The notes beneath the pieces were generated by a model that saw only the letters and a program-made list of their open reading frames with translations, made no database searches and was not told the origin of the DNA. The translations under genes were made by a program, and so were the position numbers. Shown here piece after piece: positions 23,773 to 29,075 of a stretch of 29,075 nt of DNA (the first letter of the stretch is position 1; every line of letters begins with the position of its first letter). The stretch comes from an uncultured Eggerthellaceae bacterium (GTDB taxonomy: Bacteria; Actinomycetota; Coriobacteriia; Coriobacteriales; Eggerthellaceae): positions 1-29,075 of the forward strand of contig CAJTVP010000023.1 of assembly GCA_910580205.1 (NCBI GenBank), in the 5' to 3' direction.

Positions 23773-25966
23773 GCTCGCGTGGCGCAACATCCGTCATTCG
23801 GTGCGCGACTACACCATCTATTTCTTGACGTTGCTGTTCGGCGTGGCGGTGTTCTACGCCTTCAACTCCATCGGCGGCCAAGAGGTCATGTTCGACCTGG
23901 AGGCTTCAGCTGACATGCGCATGTTCGAGACGACGCAATACTTCATGGGCATGTTCTCCTGGCTGATCGCCTGCGTGCTGGGCTTCTTGATCCTCTATTC
24001 CAACGGATTCCTCATCCGTCGCCGCAAGCGCGAGTTCGGCACGTACCTCCTTCTGGGGATGCGCCCAGGCCAGGTCTCCCGCATCATGCTGGCGGAGACG
24101 GTGCTGGTGGGCCTGGCCTCGCTGGTGCTGGGATTGATCTTGGGATTCCTCCTCTCCCAGGCGCTCGCGTTCTTCACCGCGATGCTCTTCGGCGCCACCA
24201 TCAAGCACTACCAGTTCGTGTTCTCCCCCGACGCGTTCTGGATGACCATCATCTGCTTCGCGATCATCTACGTGGTGGTGGCCATCTTCAACACCGTCAC
24301 CGTGAACCGCCAGAAGCTGATCGACCTGCTCCATGCGGAAGCGGCGAATCAGAAGGTGGTCGTGCGCAACCCCTGGGTCAGCTTGGTGGCGTTCCTCTGC
24401 GCGATCGGCTTGCTCGCCTTCGCCTATGAGCAGCTGATCGAAAGCGGCCTGGTCATGCTGGACGACCCGCGTTTCCTGCGCGCCACGGTATGCATGCTGG
24501 TGGGAACCTTCATCCTGTTCTGGTCGCTCTCTGGCTTCGCGATCGCCATCATCACCCGCGCGAAAGGCGTCTACCTGCGAGGGCTGGTCCCTTTCACCAC
24601 GCGCCAGATCGCCAGCCGCGTGAACACGGCGTTCGTGTCGCTCTGGGCCGTGTGCATCATGCTCTTCTTCTCCATCACCGTGTTCTCCGTCGGAATGGGG
24701 CTGGTGGATACGTTCACGACCGGCATCCAAGAAGCCAATCCCTACAGCGCCACCTTGGGAGCGGAGATCTACGACAGCGATCCTGTGGAAGGCGGCGCTG
24801 ATCGGCCTCAGGATCCCGCGGCCCGCGCGAAGGCCATGCAAGTAGAGGTGCCGGAGCGTTTCGCGAACGCCGAGGCCCACGGATGGGATATGGCTTCACC
24901 CCTCATGGAGGCCGCCCCTGTTCTCTGGGAAGAGACGGTGGCATCCGCAGGGCAGGTGGACTTCTATTCGCTGCCTGGCGTGACCTTTGGAGATGCGCTC
25001 TCACAGGTAGGACCGCTGGCCGTGGAGGAATTGGAGCAGGTGAGCTCGCGTCTGCCTGATCTTGAGCTTCCGCTCGCATCCCTGTCCGACGTGAACGCCC
25101 TGCGCGCGCTCACGGGAGACGAGCCGCTCCATCTGGACGAGGGGCAGTGCTTGCTAGCGAACAACATGGACGTGAGCGCGAAGGTGGCGCCTTTGATGGC
25201 GAACCCGAACGTGACGATCGATGCCATGGGCCATGAGCTGACATACTCCAAGCAGATCTGCTCCATGCAGTTCGAAGACAACGCTCTCAAGGCAACGGCT
25301 CTGATCACCATCGTGCCTGACAGCGTGATCGATGAGCTTCAGCGACAAGGGATCATCCCCGATCGGAGCATCTTGGATGTGATGTACGCGAACAATGGCA
25401 AAAGCGAGGCCGAGAACGATGCTGCGCTGGCCCAGATCGTCGCAGCGGCCCAGCCTCCTGAGATGGGCGGATTCGATGGCGGTTTCGCCGCGAAAGACGA
25501 ACCCTATGCTCGCCTGCTCTGGCCAGTGACCCACATCTACACAGCCCATGAGATGATCTCGCAAGCCGGCGGCATGAAGATGATGATCACCTACCTGGCC
25601 ATCTACATCGGGTTCATCTTCCTGATCGCCACCGCCGCCATCCTGGCCGTGCAGCAGCTGTCGCAGACCACTGATTCCCTGCCGCGCTACCGAATGCTGT
25701 TCCGGCTGGGCGCCGACAGGCGCATGGTGGGAAGGTCATTGCTGGCGCAAGTGGGCATCTATTTCCTGCTGCCCCTTGGCGTGGCGGCCTGCCACGCCAC
25801 CTGCGCCATCGTTGTGACCTCCGGAACCTTGTTCGAAGCGTTGGGCGTATCGGTCGGAGGGCCGATAGCCATGGCAGCGGCGTTCGTGACTGTGATCTAC
25901 GGCGGATACTTCGCGGTGACGTACCTCACCAGCAGAAGCGCCGTAACCGGTGCCATGAGAGCGTGA
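23762..25966 (+). CDS. FtsX-like ABC permease (BceB-type)
   Basis: The 734-aa permease has an N-terminal FtsX module with helices beginning KLAWRNIRHSVRDYTIYFLTLLFGVAVFY, several more TM segments, and a large outside domain (about residues 325-600) with no obvious repeat. Three C-terminal helices follow (from about 615). Ten TM helices and a long outside loop before the last three match BceB, which binds peptide antibiotics or their lipid targets and signals to the kinase. The ATG at 23762 with GAGG 6 nt upstream is preferred; the frame opens 15 bp earlier with no ribosome site. Confidence 0.93.
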   Translation: MLLKLAWRNIRHSVRDYTIYFLTLLFGVAVFYAFNSIGGQEVMFDLEASADMRMFETTQYFMGMFSWLIACVLGFLILYSNGFLIRRRKREFGTYLLLGMRPGQVSRIMLAETVLVGLASLVLGLILGFLLSQALAFFTAMLFGATIKHYQFVFSPDAFWMTIICFAIIYVVVAIFNTVTVNRQKLIDLLHAEAANQKVVVRNPWVSLVAFLCAIGLLAFAYEQLIESGLVMLDDPRFLRATVCMLVGTFILFWSLSGFAIAIITRAKGVYLRGLVPFTTRQIASRVNTAFVSLWAVCIMLFFSITVFSVGMGLVDTFTTGIQEANPYSATLGAEIYDSDPVEGGADRPQDPAARAKAMQVEVPERFANAEAHGWDMASPLMEAAPVLWEETVASAGQVDFYSLPGVTFGDALSQVGPLAVEELEQVSSRLPDLELPLASLSDVNALRALTGDEPLHLDEGQCLLANNMDVSAKVAPLMANPNVTIDAMGHELTYSKQICSMQFEDNALKATALITIVPDSVIDELQRQGIIPDRSILDVMYANNGKSEAENDAALAQIVAAAQPPEMGGFDGGFAAKDEPYARLLWPVTHIYTAHEMISQAGGMKMMITYLAIYIGFIFLIATAAILAVQQLSQTTDSLPRYRMLFRLGADRRMVGRSLLAQVGIYFLLPLGVAACHATCAIVVTSGTLFEALGVSVGGPIAMAAAFVTVIYGGYFAVTYLTSRSAVTGAMRA

Positions 25967-25994
25967 GCTTCGAAGATGGGCGTCTCTCGCAAAA

Positions 25995-26025
25995 TGAGAC
26001 CGCACCTTCTCCTGGTGCGGTCTCA
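25995..26025 (-). terminator. 12-bp hairpin with T-run on the minus strand
   Basis: TGAGACCGCACC (25995-26006) and GGTGCGGTCTCA (26014-26025) form a perfect 12-bp stem with a 7-nt loop. TTTT follows on the minus strand, while the plus strand is followed by AAAA. It lies 28 bp after the permease stop. By sequence it should stop minus-strand transcription best; it may still end the plus-strand operon with Rho. Confidence 0.6.
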
Positions 26026-26169
26026 AAAAGAAGCGTTGAACAGCCCATCGTTACGAACTGGCAACCCCTGGACGTTCTGAGGAAACAGCTTGCACGCCAC
26101 GTCGGGCCAACTCTGATCGCTCCCTAGAATCTTCTCTGTCAGATACAACGACCGAGGAGGTAGGTTCCG

Positions 26170-26328
26170 ATGGATGTCAAAGCGCAAGAAGAAGAGGCCA
26201 AGATCTTCGAGAATCAAGCCGCTCAAGATGAGTTCGCCGCAGAAGCCGCCCAAGAGGCGACCGCTGCCGAAGGCGGCGTGAACGTCAAAGAGTTCGAGGA
26301 AGCGGAATCCACCATCCACGGGATCTAG
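26170..26328 (+). CDS. 52-residue acidic protein, unrecognised
   Basis: The ATG at 26170 follows AGGAGG by 9 nt and is followed by 52 codons and a strong terminator 22 bp later, so it is a complete small transcription unit. The product is very acidic (many Glu/Ala/Gln, e.g. KAQEEEAKIFENQAAQDEFAAEAAQEA), has no Cys and one His near the end (STIHGI), and is probably helical. No family is recognised. TAGAAT (26125-26130) is a plausible -10. It might be a small regulatory protein or the precursor of a short peptide; neither is shown. An opposing 125-codon frame exists but has no start signal. Confidence 0.65.
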   Translation: MDVKAQEEEAKIFENQAAQDEFAAEAAQEATAAEGGVNVKEFEEAESTIHGI

Positions 26329-26349
26329 CTTTCTTGGGTTCTCACCGGA

Positions 26350-26383
26350 AAAGGCAGGGGCTTTCGCTCCTGCCTTTTTCTTT
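26350..26383 (+). terminator. Intrinsic terminator of the 52-residue ORF
   Basis: AAAGGCAGGGGC (26350-26361) pairs with GCTCCTGCCTTT (26366-26377), with one G-T pair and a TTTC loop, and runs into TTCTTT. A flanking A-run also makes it partly bidirectional. Confidence 0.85.
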
Positions 26384-26393
26384 GCCCGCAGCT

Positions 26394-26570
26394 GCGCCAA
26401 AAAGAACGCACTCCGTCGTTTTGAAGCGTCGCGTTGGCGAACGCACCGAGCTGTTTCGGGTGGTGCGGAATCTGCTCCAACCCAGAAACTCGTTCAGACG
26501 GCGGATGCGCAGGCCACCGTTTTCGCACGCCTCACCCCTGTTGGCGGGCAATGCCGCGACGCAAGCGAAG
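26394..26570 (+). repeat. Dispersed intergenic repeat, copy B
   Basis: It aligns with 28870-29044 over about 175 bp: GCGCCAAAA, GAACGCACTCCGTCG, a GCGTT-GGCG-AACGC hairpin (26431-26444), ACCGAGCTGTTTCGGGTG, GCGGATGCGCAGG, ACCGTTTTCG, CACCCCTGTTGGCGGGCAATGCCGC. The terminal hairpin here has a bulged G (26544-26557). No gene is in the segment. Confidence 0.8.
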
Positions 26571-26590
26571 CGCAGCTAGTCCTAGCAGGA

Positions 26591-26638
26591 CGCTACGGGC
26601 CCAGGTTGGATGAAATGGACGAGAGAAGCCCCGTAGCG
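26591..26638. repeat. 9-bp inverted repeat between two oppositely oriented repeat copies
   Basis: CGCTACGGG (26591-26599) and CCCGTAGCG (26630-26638) are exact reverse complements 30 bp apart, joining copy B to the inverted copy C. They could form the base of a larger cruciform. Confidence 0.6.
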
Positions 26639-26735
26639 CGCCCATTGGGCGCCACTGGTCAACCGTGCGAACAGGAAGAGCATCCTGCGCATCCGCCGCC
26701 AGACCCGGCCACAGGAATGGAGAAGCCTCCGCCGC
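26638..26735 (-). repeat. Dispersed intergenic repeat, inverted copy C
   Basis: Read on the minus strand it matches copy A over GATGCGCAGGATGCTCTTCC, TGTTCGC, GGTTGACCAGTGGCGCCC and the terminal hairpin GCGCCC-AAT-GGGCGC (26652-26638). It faces copy B tail to tail. No gene is in the segment. Confidence 0.75.
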
Positions 26736-26750
26736 ATCGAAAGCGTCATG

Positions 26751-27197
26751 CTATCCGAGCTTGTCGTATTCCTCATCGGAGACCCGTTCGCACCATTCAT
26801 TCGACAAACCTTCGCCGCATGCCTCGAAAGCCACATGGCTCATCCAGCTGTCCCTCGCCGCTCCGTGCCAGTGCTTCACGTTGGGTGGGATGGTCACGCA
26901 GTCCCCGGGATGCAGCTCCTGAGCCGGCTTGCCCCACTCCTGGTACCAACCGCGGCCATCGGTCACCAAGAGGATCTGACCGCCCCCTTGCTCGGCATGA
27001 TGGATGTGCCAGTGATTGCGGCAACCAGGCTCGAAGGTGACGTTGGCCACGAACTGCGTCTTCTCAGGATCGGTCAACGGATTCAAGTACGACTTGCCGG
27101 TGAAATACTGCGCGTAAACATCGTTGGGCTTTCCCAGCCCGAACAGGCCGCCCTGGGATTCCGGCATCTCACGCCCTGCCTGCACCTCATTCGCCAT
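26751..27197 (-). CDS. Single-domain cupin protein
   Basis: The 148-aa protein has one cupin barrel. Motif 1 is CRNHWHIHHAEQGGGQILLVTDGRG (H62, H64 and Q74 as metal ligands), followed by WYQEWGKPAQELHPGDCVTIPPNVKHWHGA (H109). Such cupins can bind iron, manganese or nickel and catalyse diverse reactions; similar proteins often sit in stress-response regulons. The exact reaction cannot be told. The ATG at 27197 has AAGGAG 6 nt upstream, and the gene lies behind a MerR-type promoter. It is monocistronic, with a repeat directly downstream. Confidence 0.88.
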   Translation of the reverse strand: MANEVQAGREMPESQGGLFGLGKPNDVYAQYFTGKSYLNPLTDPEKTQFVANVTFEPGCRNHWHIHHAEQGGGQILLVTDGRGWYQEWGKPAQELHPGDCVTIPPNVKHWHGAARDSWMSHVAFEACGEGLSNEWCERVSDEEYDKLG

Positions 27198-27232
27198 GGC
27201 ATGCTCCTTTCCAGTCGTGTGCTTTGGAAGGC

Positions 27233-27263
27233 ATCATCACACTTGAAGCCAGGTTCAAGTCAA
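27233..27263 (-). promoter_or_regulatory. MerR-type promoter of the cupin gene
   Basis: On the minus strand TTGACT (27263-27258) and GATGAT (27238-27233) are 19 bp apart, which is too long for normal sigma-70 use. The spacer holds an inverted repeat ACTTGAA-N6-TTCAAGT (27260-27241). This combination is the hallmark of MerR-family regulation, in which the bound regulator twists the DNA to make the promoter active. No merR gene is in the window. Confidence 0.75.
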
Positions 27264-27311
27264 GAGCCATGCCGAAAGCCGTCGCGCCATCCTGCATCTC
27301 TGTTGCCTGGC

Positions 27312-28610
27312 TTATTTCACCCAATCTGGCAACATGCTCGTTGCATACAGCGGCATGTTCACGAGCCAATCCTGTTCCTCAAATCGAGCAAGTGAGAGCC
27401 TGAGCCCTTTTGGGAGCTCGTATTTGCCCACGAAGGACCTGAGGCTCTTCGCGCGAAGATTGACTTCGGCCTTGACTTCGATTGGAACGACTTGGTTGCG
27501 ATAGCTGTAAATGAAATCGATCTCTCCCTGTGAGTTCTCAGCCGACCAATAACAGAGCTTGAGGTCATCCGCGATCAATTCTTGGCACACATAGTTTTCG
27601 GCAAGGGACCCCTTGAACTCAGTGAACAGGGTGTTTCCCTCTATTATCGCGACCGGATCAAGCTGAGAAGCCGCACCCAGAAGACCAACATCAAGAAGGT
27701 ACACCTTGAAGCATTCCTTATCCTCATAAGCTGAAAGAGGAAGACCGGGCTTGCTGATCCTCGTTACCTTCAAAAGCAGACCAGCATCCTGAAGCCACCG
27801 GATAGCTTCCTCATAGCCTCTCGCACGCGCGCCCTTTTTCACAGCCGAATACATGAACTTCTTATTCTCACGGCCCAGCTGAGCAGGAGTTGAGTTCCAT
27901 ACCATGCGGATCTTCTCAGCGAGAACCGGTTCAGCGTATTTTGAGAAGTCGTGTTCGTAGTCATAGAGCAATCGCTCCTGCACCTTGCGAACAGCTTCGA
28001 AATCCCGGGTCTGGAGGAATGTTCCAACCGCTTCAGGCATGCCGCCTACGAAATAATAGGTCTTCAAATGCTCGATGTATTTTTCACGGAAAGCATCGAG
28101 CATGTCGATATCCTGCTCATCCAAACATTCATAAAGAGCCTCGTCAGCATTGCGCAGGTACTCTTTGAATGTCATGGGATACATGGATAGATGCTCAACC
28201 TTGCCGACAGGAAAAGAAGTTCCGCCATGAAGCGCGACCCCTAACAGCGATCCCGCAGCTGCGATGGGGATCTCCGGACGCTGTTCACTGAAGAACTTCA
28301 AGGACGTGAGCGCTTCCGGGCATTCTTGGATCTCATCGAAGATGATGAGCGTATCCGGCCCATCAGCCTGAACTCCCGTTGCAAGGCTGAGAGCGCGCAG
28401 CAAACGCGTCGGATCAAGATCGCCGCTGAATGTGGCATGGAGGGACCTATCCTCCATGAAGTTGACATAAGCTGTGTTGCTGAAAGAAACGGCTCCGAAT
28501 TCTTTGAGCGCCCAGGTTTTCCCAACCTGTCGAGCGCCTTGCAAAAGCAGTGGCTTCCTATCAGCGGAGCGCTTCCAGAGGTCCAGTTTCTCTAGGATCG
28601 ATCTATCCAT
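27312..28610 (-). CDS. AAA ATPase with DUF4143 domain
   Basis: The 432-aa protein has an AAA_14 N-terminal domain with Walker A LLLQGARQVGKTWAL (about 20-34) and Walker B TLIIFDEIQECPEAL, then GSLLG sensor-like sequence, and a C-terminal DUF4143 half ending in a nuclease-fold-like core (EIDFIYSYRNQVVPIEVKA). Family members are common in gut and archaeal genomes and are often variable and mobile; their function is unknown. AGGAGG lies 6 nt before the ATG at 28610. GC content is visibly lower than neighbours, and codon use differs, which suggests recent transfer. Confidence 0.88.
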   Translation of the reverse strand: MDRSILEKLDLWKRSADRKPLLLQGARQVGKTWALKEFGAVSFSNTAYVNFMEDRSLHATFSGDLDPTRLLRALSLATGVQADGPDTLIIFDEIQECPEALTSLKFFSEQRPEIPIAAAGSLLGVALHGGTSFPVGKVEHLSMYPMTFKEYLRNADEALYECLDEQDIDMLDAFREKYIEHLKTYYFVGGMPEAVGTFLQTRDFEAVRKVQERLLYDYEHDFSKYAEPVLAEKIRMVWNSTPAQLGRENKKFMYSAVKKGARARGYEEAIRWLQDAGLLLKVTRISKPGLPLSAYEDKECFKVYLLDVGLLGAASQLDPVAIIEGNTLFTEFKGSLAENYVCQELIADDLKLCYWSAENSQGEIDFIYSYRNQVVPIEVKAEVNLRAKSLRSFVGKYELPKGLRLSLARFEEQDWLVNMPLYATSMLPDWVK

Positions 28611-28632
28611 GGCGCACCTCCTATCAGCACAC

Positions 28633-28638
28633 ATTCTA
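28633..28638 (-). promoter_or_regulatory. -10 box of the DUF4143 ATPase gene
   Basis: TAGAAT on the minus strand lies just upstream of the ribosome site (28622-28617), leaving a leader of about 16 nt. The -35 region overlaps the palindrome at 28648-28661, consistent with repression there. Confidence 0.45.
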
Positions 28639-28647
28639 TCAATCACA

Positions 28648-28694
28648 GCCATATTTATGGCAGGATTGCCATTTTTACGTCCTTAAAAATGGCA
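28648..28694. promoter_or_regulatory. Clustered palindromes upstream of the DUF4143 gene
   Basis: Two palindromes share the GCCAT half-site: GCCATA-TT-TATGGC (28648-28661) and TGCCATTTTTA-N6-TAAAAATGGCA (28667-28677 and 28684-28694; perfect 11-bp arms). A third, looser CCAATATTAATGG element lies near 28701-28713. They look like sites for a dimeric repressor or a nested pair of binding sites. Confidence 0.6.
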
Positions 28695-28869
28695 TACAAG
28701 CCAATATTAATGGGGAATAGCGAACATGTCAAAGGACAAGATGCGTCCAGGCCTTAAGAATGCCGCGTGAAGAGCAACTCAGCGATCCAGGAAAAGCGGC
28801 AGCCGCGTTGATGCAGACTGTGACCCGGATCTACCGGTGCTGCGCTGATGCCGAAGGCGAAGCGCATCC

Positions 28870-29044
28870 GCGCCAAAATAGAATGCGCTCCGTCGCTTCG
28901 AAATGCGCGTTGGCGAACGCACCGAACTGTTTCGGGTGATGCGGATGCCGCTCCAACCCGGATGCCCAACCGGGCGGCGGATGCGCAGGTAACCGTTTTC
29001 GAATGCATCACCCCTGTTGGCGGGCGATGCCCGCGCTACGCTGA
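28870..29044 (+). repeat. Dispersed intergenic repeat, copy D
   Basis: It is the closest relative of copy B (26394-26570). It includes the inner hairpin GCGTT-GGCG-AACGC (28907-28920), the CCCGG...CCGGG element near 28957-28973, GGCGGATGCGCAGG, and a perfect terminal hairpin GCGGGC-GAT-GCCCGC (29020-29034). It continues to near the window end, so its right limit may lie outside. No gene was found in 28695-29075. Confidence 0.8.
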
Positions 29045-29075
29045 TAATGGGAACCGTTCTGCAAACGGCGACGAT

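Noticed and set aside
26023..26400. 125-codon minus-strand frame opposite the 52-residue ORF
   Set aside because: It has no ribosome site, ends in a hairpin and reads through the plus-strand terminator; the plus frame has a strong site and correctly placed terminator.
8711..29044. CRISPR array or transposon ends
   Set aside because: The repeats are few, long, far apart, in both orientations and have no spacers of equal length; no transposase frame is next to them.

Overview
The window is about 29 kb of a high-GC (visibly near 60%) bacterial chromosome. Codon use, gene content and promoter style fit an actinobacterium, most plausibly of the class Coriobacteriia (Eggerthella-like gut relatives). 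This placement is inferred from family resemblance; there is no rRNA or other taxonomic marker here. No tRNA, rRNA, CRISPR array, insertion sequence or phage gene was recognised.

Layout. (1) 78-4285, minus strand: three membrane proteins. Two are paralogues with ~400-residue Pro/Gln/Ser-rich disordered N-terminal tails, one transmembrane helix and a related C-terminal extracytoplasmic domain. (2) 4631-7096: divergent envelope glycosyltransferases, a polyprenyl-phosphate GT2 (minus) and an MGDG-synthase-like glycolipid glycosyltransferase (plus). (3) 7224-8640, minus: the infC-rpmI-rplT translation operon, with a promoter, an attenuator-like terminator in the leader, and an apparent AUA start codon on infC. 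(4) 8690-8914: a repeat-rich, hairpin-rich spacer. (5) 8915-14262, minus: a cluster with a family-3 solute-binding lipoprotein, an M16C (PreP-like) peptidase and two single-pass membrane proteins. (6) 14601-15998: a ComF phosphoribosyltransferase and a RelB/RelE toxin-antitoxin pair with a palindromic operator. (7) 16034-19810: a processive-type GT2, S-adenosylhomocysteine hydrolase, lumazine synthase and a NifX/NafY-like protein. (8) 20000-25966, plus: a PF06541 membrane protein, response regulator, short histidine kinase, 31-residue membrane peptide, ABC ATPase and FtsX-like permease. This is a Bce-type (antimicrobial-peptide sensing and detoxification) module with two extra membrane components. 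(9) 25967-29075: a 52-residue acidic ORF with its own terminator, a cupin gene behind a MerR-type 19-bp-spacer promoter, a lower-GC AAA/DUF4143 ATPase gene behind palindromes, and several copies of a dispersed intergenic repeat.

The features I consider most worth follow-up are the dispersed intergenic repeat family (four copies; terminal hairpin kept although its stem sequence differs), the extended Bce-type module with a micro-protein, the paralogous disordered-tail membrane proteins, and the infC leader with its AUA start. Start codons were chosen from Shine-Dalgarno spacing where visible, so several are shorter than the longest possible reading frame.
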